This document shows, in pieces, positions 1-8,412 of a DNA stretch of 63,731 bases (position 1 is its first letter; each line of letters opens with the position of its first letter). Source of the stretch: CAZTAR01 sp043813895 (GTDB taxonomy: Bacteria; Planctomycetota; Phycisphaerae; UBA1845; UTPLA1); NCBI GenBank assembly GCA_043813895.1, contig JBDRKQ010000204.1, positions 1 to 63,731 on the forward strand. The letters run 5' to 3'. A program made the translations under genes and the position numbers. The notes beneath the pieces are model-generated. The model was not told where the DNA came from. It ran no database searches and worked only from the letters and a program-made list of their open reading frames with translations.

Positions 1-1
1 C

Positions 2-1042
2 TCACCACTCGACACCGAGAATCAGGCAGTTCAGCCCGCTCCCGATTCCGCAGCAGGCGACGCGATGGCCCTGTTGGAGGAAGCCGCGTTCCTCCGCGAT
101 CGCCGCGGTAATCGGCAGCGAGACTGTGCCGATGTTGCCGAGGAACTCGTAGGTCTGGAAGTCCTTCTCGATCGGGACGCCGATGGCCCGCATCACGGCC
201 TCCCGGTGTGGCGCGCCTACCTGGTGGCAGATCGTCCGGTCGACCTCGCAGGTTTGCCAGCCCATCTCGTCTAGGAAAGCCTGCCAGGTCTCGACGCCGA
301 GCTTCACGCCGTGCTCCAGGACCGACGCGGCGTCCGTCCGCATCCGCATCGGCTCCCCCACAGGCAAGCCGGTGACCGGCCCCCACGTGCAGAGACGGTG
401 GTGTGCAGTATTGCTCCGGATCACGCCGCCAAGGACTGCGTGGCCATCGGGTGACATAGCCCTGTCACTCACGACGACGCCGATCGCCCCGCTGCCGCCG
501 GTCAGCGTCGCGAGAGACAACCGCAGCTCCTCCATGTCGCACCCCTGCAACATGCGGTCGATCGTCAGGTCCACGATCTGCCTGGCACTCTCGCAGGAGA
601 CCACGAGGCCCGCCCTGATCTGCCCGAGTTCGATCGCGTTGGCCACGTGGACGATGCCGTTGACGACGCCAAGGCAGGCGTTTGAGACGTCGAGAATCTC
701 CGCGTCGGGGCCGATGCCCAGCCGGTCCGCGACCTCGCACGCCGTGGCAGGCTCCAGGTTATCGCGGCAGACGCCGCCGAAGATCACCATGCCGACGTCG
801 CCGGCACTGGCGGCCGACTTCTCCAACGCCCTGCCCCCGGCACGCGCCGCCCCGTCGGCCATCGTCGTGCCGGGATCCCAGTACCGTCGTTCGCGAATGC
901 CTGTCAGGGCTTCGAGCTGGCCGACTTGCAGGTGCATGTCGCGATACAGCGGGGCCAGCCGCTCTTCGAGCGACTTCGAGCTGACCACGTTGGGCGGCAG
1001 TTCGTAGGCGATCGAGTCGATTGAGACGCGGGCGTAACGCAT
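2..1042 (-). CDS. 3-oxoacyl-ACP synthase III family (FabH/OleA-like ketosynthase)
   Basis: This thiolase-fold condensing enzyme of about 346 residues would make a C-C bond from acyl thioesters in the cytosol. The catalytic triad of the KAS III family is visible: Cys123 in SNACLG, His273 in ICHQVGAPH and Asn303 in GNIGTVSLP. The ATG at 1042 is preferred over the GTG at 1051 because the family N-terminus begins close to RYARV. I see no strong Shine-Dalgarno sequence. The stop codon is inside the window, so the gene is complete. It lies downstream of the flagellar operon on the same strand but is separated by a palindromic repeat and is probably not functionally linked. It could be housekeeping FabH or an OleA-type head-to-head condensing enzyme; the motifs alone do not decide. 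Confidence 0.85.
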   Translation of the reverse strand: MRYARVSIDSIAYELPPNVVSSKSLEERLAPLYRDMHLQVGQLEALTGIRERRYWDPGTTMADGAARAGGRALEKSAASAGDVGMVIFGGVCRDNLEPATACEVADRLGIGPDAEILDVSNACLGVVNGIVHVANAIELGQIRAGLVVSCESARQIVDLTIDRMLQGCDMEELRLSLATLTGGSGAIGVVVSDRAMSPDGHAVLGGVIRSNTAHHRLCTWGPVTGLPVGEPMRMRTDAASVLEHGVKLGVETWQAFLDEMGWQTCEVDRTICHQVGAPHREAVMRAIGVPIEKDFQTYEFLGNIGTVSLPITAAIAEERGFLQQGHRVACCGIGSGLNCLILGVEW

Positions 1043-1069
1043 GAGCACCACTATAGCGTCTTGGAGCGT

Positions 1070-1098
1070 GTAGCGTCCGACCCCCGTGTCGGACGTTA
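1070..1098. repeat. Interspersed palindrome, GTAGCGKCCGAC family
   Basis: The palindrome GTCCGAC-CCCCGT-GTCGGAC, preceded by TAGC, sits between the flagellar operon and the ketosynthase gene. Related copies are at 13022-13050 and, inside a coding sequence, at 29191-29216. It could also act as a transcription stop between the two genes, but no clear T-tract follows on the minus strand. Confidence 0.55.
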
Positions 1099-1226
1099 AA
1101 AACCAATGACTGCTGACGGCCGGCGGGCGCGTCGGTCGCTACGAACTTACGCTGTTCCTGCTGGTTTCACAATCACTGATGAGGCAGAGAGTATCGAAAT
1201 GTGTCCAATGACCAGAGGCCGGGAAC

Positions 1227-1541
1227 TCAAGCCGAGATATCGACGTGAGGAACGCCATCGTCGTCGATCGAAACTCCGGCGTTGTTGGCCTGCCGATCCT
1301 CGGCCTCCTCTTCCGGCGGGGCGTCGTGGCGGCCCTGGCTGCCCTGGCCACCGGCTTCGGCGTGGACCTGGGTGTCGGCGTCGGTTTCCTCGACTTCCAG
1401 AACGGCGTCGGCGCCGCCGCGCGTCTTGTTCGCCGCGTCGGCCCTGGCGTTCTTGTCGGCATCGGTCTGGCGTGCCTGCTCGGCTTGTGCCACCCCCGAC
1501 TGCAAGATCGACCCGATGGAGTGGGGGGGGATCGCGGACAT
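1227..1541 (-). CDS. Small acidic protein at the 3' end of the flagellar operon
   Basis: This protein of 104 residues is rich in Asp, Glu and Ala and has no membrane segment. Its C-terminus reads DDDGVPHVDISA. It starts two bases after the fliA stop codon, so it is almost certainly co-transcribed and translationally coupled. Codon positions two to eight include a run of eight C (coding strand), which makes this a slippage-prone 5' end. I do not recognise a family. Its position next to the flagellar sigma factor and the disordered acidic composition are all that can be said. A plus-strand frame overlaps it but has poor protein character. Confidence 0.6.
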   Translation of the reverse strand: MSAIPPHSIGSILQSGVAQAEQARQTDADKNARADAANKTRGGADAVLEVEETDADTQVHAEAGGQGSQGRHDAPPEEEAEDRQANNAGVSIDDDGVPHVDISA

Positions 1542-1543
1542 GG

Positions 1544-2320
1544 CTAGATCCTGAATTCCTTGTCTCTTTGTCTAAGCTGGAACCGGAGGCGGTCTACGAT
1601 GGCGGAGTGCATCTGGCTGACCCTGCTCTCGGAAAGATCGAGCGTCGTGCCTATCTCCTTCATCGTCATTTGCTCGTAATAGTATAAAACCAGAATCAAC
1701 CGCTCCGTCGGCGTCAGACCCTGCTGGATCAGTTTCTTGAGATCAGACTTCTGCACCTCCTTCACGGGATTGGTGGCGCGCTCGTCGCGCAGCACATCCA
1801 CCTCCGACACGTCTCTGGACGAGTCGCCACCGAAGGCCTTTCGGGAAAGCGATGTCATCGAGACCGCGTTGGCGTCACGCGACATCCGTTTGTACTCGGT
1901 CGCAGAAACGCCGATTCGCTCGGCGATCTCGCGACTGCTTGGAATCCTGCCGAGTTCGCTTTGCAGGATCTTCGTGGCATTTTGGATTCGTTGGGACCGG
2001 TTTCGGACGAGACGCGGCACCCAATCCATCGACCTGAGTTCGTCGAGAATCGCGCCGCGGACGCGCGGCGAGCAGTAAGTCTCGAACTTCACGCCGCGCT
2101 CGAGATCGAAGGCCTGGATGGCATCAATAAGGCCGAACATGCCCGTGGAGATGAGGTCGTCAAGTTCGACCTCGGTGGGCAGCTTCGCATGGATCCGCTC
2201 GGCGTTGAACCGAACGATGTGGCTGTAGTTCTCGATGAAGAAGTTACGCAACTCCTGCGTGGGCTTCTGCCGGTACTTCTTCCACATCGCGTCGATGTCA
2301 ACTTCCGTGGCCGCGAGCAT
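1544..2320 (-). CDS. fliA: Flagellar RNA polymerase sigma factor FliA/WhiG (sigma-28)
   Basis: This sigma-70 family factor directs RNA polymerase to late flagellar promoters. Region 2 is visible as ELDDLISTGMFGLIDAIQAF followed by FETYCSPRVRGAILDELR, the signature of the FliA/WhiG class. Region 3 follows (GRIPSSREIAERIG), and region 4 has an HTH near the end (TMKEIGTTLDLSESRVSQMHS). The ATG at 2320 is chosen because GAGGAG lies eight bases upstream; the GTG at 2329 would overlap that Shine-Dalgarno. Length (about 258 residues) fits the family. It is the penultimate gene of the flagellar superoperon, after flhG. No FlgM anti-sigma gene is visible in the window. Confidence 0.95.
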   Translation of the reverse strand: MLAATEVDIDAMWKKYRQKPTQELRNFFIENYSHIVRFNAERIHAKLPTEVELDDLISTGMFGLIDAIQAFDLERGVKFETYCSPRVRGAILDELRSMDWVPRLVRNRSQRIQNATKILQSELGRIPSSREIAERIGVSATEYKRMSRDANAVSMTSLSRKAFGGDSSRDVSEVDVLRDERATNPVKEVQKSDLKKLIQQGLTPTERLILVLYYYEQMTMKEIGTTLDLSESRVSQMHSAIVDRLRFQLRQRDKEFRI

Positions 2321-2406
2321 GTGCTCCACTCCTCTTACGCAGCGTTCACCAGACCTGCAACAGTCCGGCTCGCGTCGCCGTCACACGGCCGCCGGGTCAG
2401 AGCGAC

Positions 2407-2652
2407 CTAGGAAACTTCAACGTCACCGGCTTCTTTGACGGGCATGGTCTCATCGTTGTCGAACGTGGGGACGTTGTCCCGGACAACACACACACCGATC
2501 CAGCCGGCCAGCGAACCAAGGATGAAGCCGCCGAGGAGTCCGAGCAAAGCTCGCAAGACGATTTGGGGAACGGGATTGCCCGCAAGCAACCCGCAGACGA
2601 TCATCGCGCTGAAGAGAAGGAGTCCGAAGCATGCACCACAAAGTCGCGACAC
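2407..2652 (-). CDS. Small two-helix membrane protein between flhG and fliA
   Basis: This predicted inner-membrane protein has 81 residues and two hydrophobic segments (about residues 5-24 and 30-53), joined by a short loop with N-P-V-P. A charged cytosolic tail follows. It begins with GTG and has no clear Shine-Dalgarno; an internal ATG at codon 17 would remove the first helix. I do not recognise a family. It is placed in the flagellar operon between flhG and fliA on the same strand. Confidence 0.55.
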   Translation of the reverse strand: MSRLCGACFGLLLFSAMIVCGLLAGNPVPQIVLRALLGLLGGFILGSLAGWIGVCVVRDNVPTFDNDETMPVKEAGDVEVS

Positions 2653-2722
2653 GTTAGCAGCGTCCCACCGTTTGAATCTCGGGCCTCATCCACATTGGGA
2701 TCGGCAGACCCAAGTGCGCGAT

Positions 2723-3610
2723 TCAGTTGAAAAACCGAAACACCCTCCGGAAGAAACCGGGTCGGGCCGCGCCGGCGAAGGCCCACAGGGCCACCCGCTC
2801 TGCCAGTGCTGTCACGCCCTTCGCGGCGTCTGAGCCCGGATACTTCACGACAAACGGGACACGCTGCCGAACGGCCAACGGCACGTGCCGATCCTGGAGG
2901 ATTCTCCCGACACATTCGATTGAGACGCCCAAAAACCGCGTGGCCACCGAACGGATTCGCCCCGCCACCAGGTCGGCCTCACGATCCGTGCTCGCCTGGT
3001 TGACGACGAGCCTCATCTGCGGGGGTTGCGGCGCCCGGCTTAAAGCCTTGATAAGTGCATAGGCGTCGGTGAGCGCGGTCGGTTCGGGCGTGGTGACGAC
3101 GAGCAGGTCGTCGGCGGAGTGGGCGAACGCCAGAACGTTCCGCGAGATACCGGCTCCACAGTCGAGCAAGACAACATCCGACTGTGCTTCAAGTCTGCCC
3201 ATCTCGTGAATCAGTCGGTGCCGCTCAAACTCGCTCAGGTCGGCGACGGACGCCAGTCCGGAAGCGCCGGCGATCAGCCGCAGACGCCGGCCGACCGGCG
3301 CGGCGACTTCCTCCAAGGTGTGTTTCCCTCGTATCACATGCGACAGGTCATAGAGTGGACGAACGTTCATCAGGACGTCTACGTTGGCTGTGCCGAGGTC
3401 GGCATCCACAAGCGCGACGTGGAGCCCGCGACGCGCCAGACAAATCGCCAGATTGACGGCGATGTTCGTCTTCCCCACGCCACCCTTGCCGCTTGCAACG
3501 GCGAGGACTCTCGCCGAATGTCGTCGCCGCACGGCAAGGGCCGGCGGAGCCGCACGCGACTCGACGAGCCTTCGTAACTCCGAGGCCTGGTCCTTCGGAA
3601 TCGCAGTCAT
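2723..3610 (-). CDS. flhG: Flagellar number regulator FlhG (MinD-like ATPase)
   Basis: FlhG is a ParA/MinD-family ATPase that, with the GTPase FlhF, sets flagellar number and position. The deviant Walker A motif SGKGGVGKT is at residues 40-48, followed by LVDADLGTANVDVLM and the switch region VLLDCGAGI. The N-terminal segment contains a DQASELRRL-type peptide, similar to the DQA box that stimulates FlhF in characterised FlhG proteins. The ATG overlaps the flhF stop codon (ATGA), which matches the usual flhF-flhG pairing. Length (295 residues) is typical. Confidence 0.93.
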   Translation of the reverse strand: MTAIPKDQASELRRLVESRAAPPALAVRRRHSARVLAVASGKGGVGKTNIAVNLAICLARRGLHVALVDADLGTANVDVLMNVRPLYDLSHVIRGKHTLEEVAAPVGRRLRLIAGASGLASVADLSEFERHRLIHEMGRLEAQSDVVLLDCGAGISRNVLAFAHSADDLLVVTTPEPTALTDAYALIKALSRAPQPPQMRLVVNQASTDREADLVAGRIRSVATRFLGVSIECVGRILQDRHVPLAVRQRVPFVVKYPGSDAAKGVTALAERVALWAFAGAARPGFFRRVFRFFN

Positions 3611-5103
3611 CCCACGAGCCCCCCATTCGATCCGAGCGCACCACCGACTGGCGCTTCGAGCCTCGGTGCCACCTCCTCGCGGTTGCCGGGTTTTCCCCTG
3701 GGCGACGGGGCGATGTCACTCCTCAGGATCAACTGTGCCACGCGCTTTGCACTGCCTTCTTCGATGTCGTTCGGAACGGCCTGCCCGTTCGTCAGGTATG
3801 AGAGCCGCATGTCTGCGGAGTTCAGCACGTTCAACATCACGCCGAGCCCCACGGCCTCGTCGAGCTTCGTGAAGATGAGGTGTCTCGCTCCCAGCGACGA
3901 GAAGTTCTCGATCGCCTCGCGGATGGCGGCCTCGCGGCTCGTCGTCGACAGCACCAGATGAACCTGGTCCGGGCTCGCAGCCGCCAGGCACTCGGCCAAC
4001 TCCGCGATATGAGGCTCGTCTCTCGGGCTCCGACCCGCCGTATCGATCAGAATCAAATCGACATCGGAAAGCTGCCGCACGGCCTTTCGCATCTCGTCCG
4101 GCGTCACAACCGGCACCAACGGGACGTCCAGAATCCGCGCGTAGGTCTTCAACTGCTCGACCGCCGCAATGCGGTAGCTGTCTACCGTAACCAGGCCGAC
4201 GCGTTTGCCCTCGCGCAGGCGCATCGTTGCGGCGAGCTTCGCGATGGTCGTCGTCTTGCCGACGCCGGTGGGGCCGACCATGGCCACAATCATCGGCCCG
4301 TCCTTCTCAGCCAACCGCAGCGGCTCGGCGGGCGGCAACATCTCGGAGACCGCCTGCCGCAACTCATCACGAATCCATTCGTGTTGCATGGCGCGGCCTT
4401 CGGCCGCGGCCGAAGGGACCAAGGGATCGAGGGACCGAGGGATTGTGGAATCGTCCAGCGCATCCTCTCCCACACCCTCACCCGCGCCTTCTCCGGTGCT
4501 GCTGTGGAGCCAGCGACGCGACAGCCGTTGGACAAGTTCCAGCGCCAATTCGTCGGCCACGTCCTGCCCGATCAGGTGAGAGTAGTATTCGATCAATTCC
4601 TCCGGCAGCTTGGGCAACTGCTCCCGCTCCGCGCGGTGAAGGAGGTTCTCGACCATGGAGCGAATCTCATCGATTTCACGCCGAAGTCCCGAATCGACGT
4701 GCGCCTCGGTCGTCGTCGCGTCGGGTGACGAAGGGAACACCATCGTTCGATCCGTGTTGCCGGCGGGCGGAGATGTTTCGACGCGCGTATCGGCGTGCGT
4801 CCCTTCGGACCGGCCCTGCCAGGGCGTCATCGGCATGTCGTACGCCTCCCGAACGGCGGGGTCGGGCAACGGCCGTGGGCGCGGCGGCTCCTTCTCATCC
4901 CGGCCGCTGGCAGCAGCCCTCATCTCCGAGAGTCGCGGATCGTTCGATGCGGTCACCTCCACGAACGACTTGGAGCCGATTCCGAACAGGCCGCCGCGTT
5001 TGATCGTCCGCGTGTGGAGAATCACCGCGCCGCGTCCCATGTCGTTTTTGACTCTCACCAGCGCGTCATGCATTGACCGGGCTTGGTATGTTTTCAGCTC
5101 CAT
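3607..5103 (-). CDS. flhF: Flagellar SRP-like GTPase FlhF
   Basis: FlhF is an SRP-type GTPase that marks the site of flagellar assembly at the membrane. The N-terminal B domain (MELKTYQARSMHDALVRVK) is followed by a long low-complexity linker. The NG domain comes next, with P-loop GPTGVGKTTT near residues 277-286, LIDTAGRSPRD and FTKLDEAVGLG. The gene overlaps the end of flhA by 38 bases, indicating coupling. The linker near residues 218-236 is encoded by a repeat-like segment at 4405-4447, so part of the spacer looks repeat-derived. Length (498 residues) is at the upper end for the family. Confidence 0.95.
   Translation of the reverse strand: MELKTYQARSMHDALVRVKNDMGRGAVILHTRTIKRGGLFGIGSKSFVEVTASNDPRLSEMRAAASGRDEKEPPRPRPLPDPAVREAYDMPMTPWQGRSEGTHADTRVETSPPAGNTDRTMVFPSSPDATTTEAHVDSGLRREIDEIRSMVENLLHRAEREQLPKLPEELIEYYSHLIGQDVADELALELVQRLSRRWLHSSTGEGAGEGVGEDALDDSTIPRSLDPLVPSAAAEGRAMQHEWIRDELRQAVSEMLPPAEPLRLAEKDGPMIVAMVGPTGVGKTTTIAKLAATMRLREGKRVGLVTVDSYRIAAVEQLKTYARILDVPLVPVVTPDEMRKAVRQLSDVDLILIDTAGRSPRDEPHIAELAECLAAASPDQVHLVLSTTSREAAIREAIENFSSLGARHLIFTKLDEAVGLGVMLNVLNSADMRLSYLTNGQAVPNDIEEGSAKRVAQLILRSDIAPSPRGKPGNREEVAPRLEAPVGGALGSNGGLVG
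4405..4447 (-). repeat. Purine-rich heptad repeat inside flhF
   Basis: The plus strand carries AGGGACCAAGGGATCGAGGG followed by further GGGA units, next to a GGCCGCGGCC palindrome. It is translated in frame as part of the flexible FlhF linker (DDSTIPRSLDPLVPSAAAEG). Its composition differs from the flanking codons, and it looks like an inserted repeat that stayed in frame. Confidence 0.4.
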
Positions 5104-7189
5104 CTGTTACCGCCACCATTCCATGTGTCCGGACGCTGACGCCGCGGACGATTTCGTTGTAACCCAGCACCGCAACATTGGGCAGTGCAACTTCAATCAA
5201 CCTTCGAACCCACTGGCGAACCTGCGGCGACGCCAGGATCACGGGTTGTCTGCCTTCGGCCTTTGCTGCACCGGTCTCCAGTTCGCCGCGAATGGCCGCG
5301 ATCATCTTGTTGGTCAAGGCCGGCGGCAGCGTCAGGTACGAACCGCGGTCGGTCCGCTCGACGTGCGCGTTGATCGCGTCTTCGAGACCGGGATCGAGCG
5401 TGATGCCGTGGATGGTCCGCTCCGGCGTGACGTGCTTCTCGCAGATGGTTCGGGCAAGGGCGTTTCGCACGTATTCCGCCAGGACGTCCGGGTCCTTCGT
5501 GCGGCCCGCCCAGTCGCCGAGCGTTTCGAGGATCGTTTCCAAGTCCCGGATCGCGACGCGCTCGCGCAACAGGTTTTGCAGCACGCTGCGGATTTCGCCG
5601 ACCTTCATCACTTCGGGGATGATCTCTTCGATCAGCTTCGGGCTGAGCTCCCGAAGGTTGTCGATCAGTCGCGTCACGTCCTGCTGCGTGAGCAGCTCGG
5701 CGGCGTACACGTTGATGATCTCGGTGATGTGCGTCGCCAGCACGCTGGTCGGCTCGACGACGGTGTAGTTGCGATGCTCGGCGGTAGCACGCTGGTCCTC
5801 CGGCACCCAGATAGCGGGCAAGCCGAAGGCGGGCTCTTTCGTCTCGATGCCGTGCAGCACCTCGGTCACGGCGCCGGAGTCGATTGCGAGCAGATGGCCC
5901 GGCATGAGATCGGCCGATGCGATCGTGGCCCCGCGAAGCTTGAGGGTGTACTGGTTCGGCTGGAGTTGGACGTTGTCGCGGATTCGGATTGGCGGAACGA
6001 TGATGCCCAACTCCAACGCGATCTGCCGTCGGATGTTCGTGATCCGGTCGAGCAGATCACCGCCCTGCTTCTTGTCCACCAGACGGATCAGCCCGTAGCC
6101 GACTTCGAGTTCCAGCGCTTCGACATTCAGGCAGCTTTCGATTCGCTCGGGCTCCTTGGGCTTGGTGGCTTCAGTCTTCTGTGCCGTCTGTTGCTCCTTT
6201 CGGGCTCGCCCGACCAGCAGATACCCGAGACCGCCAACGCTGCCGGCCAGTAGCAGCAAGGGGGCGGTAGGCAAGGGTGTCAACGTCAGGACCAACAAGA
6301 ACGCCGCGGCGAGAAGCAAGGCGATCGGTCGAGAGGTGAGTTGAGCCACGAGTTCCTCGCCCATATTCGTCTTGGCGGCGGACCGCGTCACGATCATGCC
6401 GGCGGCGATCGAGACGAGGAAGGCGGGAATCTGTGCCACGAGGCCGTCACCTATGGACAGTCGCGTGAAGCGTGAGAGGCACTCCATGATGCCGATGTTC
6501 TGTTCGACCATGCCGACATAGATGCCGCCCAGGATGTTGACGAGCGTGATGACGACGCCGGCGATGGCGTCGCCCCGGACGAACTTGCTGGCACCGTCCA
6601 TCGCGCCGTAGAAATCGGCCTCGCGCGTGATGTTGTCTCTCCGCCGTCGGGCTTCCGACTCGTCGATCAGGCCGGCGGAGAGGTCGGCGTCGATCGCCAT
6701 CTGCTTGCCGGGCATGGCGTCGAGGGTGAAACGCGCGGCCACCTCGGCGATGCGCGTCGCGCCTTTGGTGATAACCACGAACTGGATGACTGTGATGATC
6801 ACGAAGATGATCACGCCGACCGCGAGCGAACCGGCGGCGACGAACGAGCTGAACTGCTCGATCACGTGGCCGGCCGCGACGAGCCCCTGGTCGGCGTTCG
6901 TGAGGATGAGGCGCGTGGTGGCCGTATTCAGGACGAGCCGTAACAGGGTCAGCGAAAGGAGGAGCGACGGAAAGGCGGAGAAATCGAGCGGGCCGTTCAG
7001 GTACATGACGGTCAGCAGGACCACCGCGCTGAGCGTGATGTTCGCCACCAGCATCACGTCGAGGATTTGCGTCGGCAGCGGAATCAGGATTACCAACACG
7101 AGCGACATCGCCAGTGCGGGAAACACGAGCGAGCGGTTGTCATGCACAAATGAGACTACCGCGGCCATTGTTGTCTGCGTCTTTGCCAT
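5066..7189 (-). CDS. flhA: Flagellar export gate protein FlhA
   Basis: FlhA is the large inner-membrane component of the flagellar type III export gate. The N-terminal half contains about eight hydrophobic segments. The FHIPEP-family region is visible (ITREADFYGAMDGASKFVRG and GDAIAGVVITLVNILGG). The C-terminal cytosolic half has the expected export-substrate docking domain. The ATG at 7189 is preferred over a TTG at 7201. Length is about 707 residues, normal for the family. A 130-bp gap containing a palindromic repeat separates it from flhB; flhF overlaps its 3' end. Confidence 0.97.
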   Translation of the reverse strand: MAKTQTTMAAVVSFVHDNRSLVFPALAMSLVLVILIPLPTQILDVMLVANITLSAVVLLTVMYLNGPLDFSAFPSLLLSLTLLRLVLNTATTRLILTNADQGLVAAGHVIEQFSSFVAAGSLAVGVIIFVIITVIQFVVITKGATRIAEVAARFTLDAMPGKQMAIDADLSAGLIDESEARRRRDNITREADFYGAMDGASKFVRGDAIAGVVITLVNILGGIYVGMVEQNIGIMECLSRFTRLSIGDGLVAQIPAFLVSIAAGMIVTRSAAKTNMGEELVAQLTSRPIALLLAAAFLLVLTLTPLPTAPLLLLAGSVGGLGYLLVGRARKEQQTAQKTEATKPKEPERIESCLNVEALELEVGYGLIRLVDKKQGGDLLDRITNIRRQIALELGIIVPPIRIRDNVQLQPNQYTLKLRGATIASADLMPGHLLAIDSGAVTEVLHGIETKEPAFGLPAIWVPEDQRATAEHRNYTVVEPTSVLATHITEIINVYAAELLTQQDVTRLIDNLRELSPKLIEEIIPEVMKVGEIRSVLQNLLRERVAIRDLETILETLGDWAGRTKDPDVLAEYVRNALARTICEKHVTPERTIHGITLDPGLEDAINAHVERTDRGSYLTLPPALTNKMIAAIRGELETGAAKAEGRQPVILASPQVRQWVRRLIEVALPNVAVLGYNEIVRGVSVRTHGMVAVTDGAENIPSPVNA

Positions 7190-7221
7190 GTTCCGTCGCA
7201 ATGCCGGCTTCTACCGTTGTC

Positions 7222-7293
7222 CTACTGGCGGCTCGTCCGCCAGTGTGTCGATCACTCGTTCAGGCACCGGCGGGCAAGCCGCCAGTGGCACCC
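7222..7293. repeat. Interspersed palindrome pair, TGGCGG-CCGCCA family, between flhB and flhA
   Basis: Two stem-loops of the type ACTGGCGG...CCGCCAGTG lie in the flhB-flhA gap, followed by GTGGCACCC. Near-identical units occur at 22122-22230 (between fliF and fliG) and 34782-34843. They are intergenic and symmetrical, like REP or RAYT-mobilised palindromes. Confidence 0.65.
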
Positions 7294-7323
7294 TATGCGA
7301 GTTGGCCCATGCCACCCTGGGGC

Positions 7324-8412
7324 TTACGCCGCGGGTGCCCGTGCCCGTCTCTTCGCCTTTCCGGACAACTCGTACACGTATGCGAGAATCTCGGCGATCG
7401 CCTTGTAGAACCGCTCGGGCACCTCCTGGCCGACTTCGACAAGCTTGTAGAGCGATTGTGCGAGCGCCTTGCGTTCCAGGATGGGTACGCCGTGTTGGAT
7501 CGCCACTTCGCGTATTTTCCGCGCGAGGAGGTTTTGCCCCTTGGCCACGACCGTTGGCGCATGCATCGTTTTGGCGTCATACTTGATCGCAATGGCAAGC
7601 TGCGTGGGGTTCGTGACCACGACGTCCGCCGTGGGCACCGCGCTCTTGATCCGCTGAATGGCGGCGGCGAATTGCATCTTCCGCCTGCGCTGCCTGATGA
7701 GCGGGTCGCCCTCCATACGACGCATTTCCTCCTTGACCTCCTGTTTGGACATTCGCAGGTCCTTCTCGTGCTTGTACTTTTGCCAGGCGAAGTCGAACAG
7801 TGCGAGAACCAGCAGGACGACGGCGAGCTGCAGGCCGACGTCGAACAGCACGCTCGCCAGGACAACGGCCTGGTGCCACCCGCAGACGCCAAGTGCCAGG
7901 AGGATGTCATCCAGGCGGTCCTTCACCGCAACGTAGAAAACCAGGCTCACCAGGGCGAGCTTCACGAGATTCATGGCGAACTGCATCAGGACGCGCGTGC
8001 TGAACAGGCGCTTGATGCCATTTATGGGGTTGAGCTTGTCGAGCTTGGGGATGAGCGGATGCGTCGTGAATAACATGCCGACCTGGAGAAGATTGGCGAC
8101 AAGCGCGGCAATTAGAACGCAGAAGAGAATCGGCCCGGCGGCGGTCAGCATGGTCAGGCCGACCGAAGCCACCAGCACGGGAAGATCCACGCGGGACGCC
8201 GCGGCGGGCCCCTCGATGAAGAGATGCCCCTTGACGATCTCGAGCAGGCCTGCCATGAGGTTCGGCGCGAACCATCTCATGCTGAGCATGCCGACGACGA
8301 GCAGAATCGCGGACGAGAAGTCGCTGCTCTTGGCGACCTGGCCGCGCTCTCTGGCCTCGGTCTTTCGTCTCGGCGTGGGGGCCTCGGTTTTGTCGCCGTC
8401 GTCACCCGGCAT
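7324..8412 (-). CDS. flhB: Flagellar export switch protein FlhB
   Basis: FlhB is the substrate-specificity switch of the flagellar export apparatus. The N-terminus reads DKTEAPTPRRKTEARERGQV, which is the family hallmark. Four membrane segments and then the cytosolic domain follow. The autocleavage site normally reads NPTH; here it reads NPTQ (VVVTNPTQLAIAIKYD), so the residue after T is changed. The N-P bond itself is preserved. Length (362 residues) is normal. The start codon overlaps the end of fliR by about ten bases, so the two are coupled. Confidence 0.96.
   Translation of the reverse strand: MPGDDGDKTEAPTPRRKTEARERGQVAKSSDFSSAILLVVGMLSMRWFAPNLMAGLLEIVKGHLFIEGPAAASRVDLPVLVASVGLTMLTAAGPILFCVLIAALVANLLQVGMLFTTHPLIPKLDKLNPINGIKRLFSTRVLMQFAMNLVKLALVSLVFYVAVKDRLDDILLALGVCGWHQAVVLASVLFDVGLQLAVVLLVLALFDFAWQKYKHEKDLRMSKQEVKEEMRRMEGDPLIRQRRRKMQFAAAIQRIKSAVPTADVVVTNPTQLAIAIKYDAKTMHAPTVVAKGQNLLARKIREVAIQHGVPILERKALAQSLYKLVEVGQEVPERFYKAIAEILAYVYELSGKAKRRARAPAA

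Noticed and set aside
183..1007. 274-codon plus-strand frame
   Set aside because: Antisense of the ketosynthase, which has a complete catalytic triad.
4655..6253. 532-codon plus-strand open frame
   Set aside because: It is antisense to flhF and flhA, which have clear family motifs. High GC and few stop codons in antisense frames explain it.
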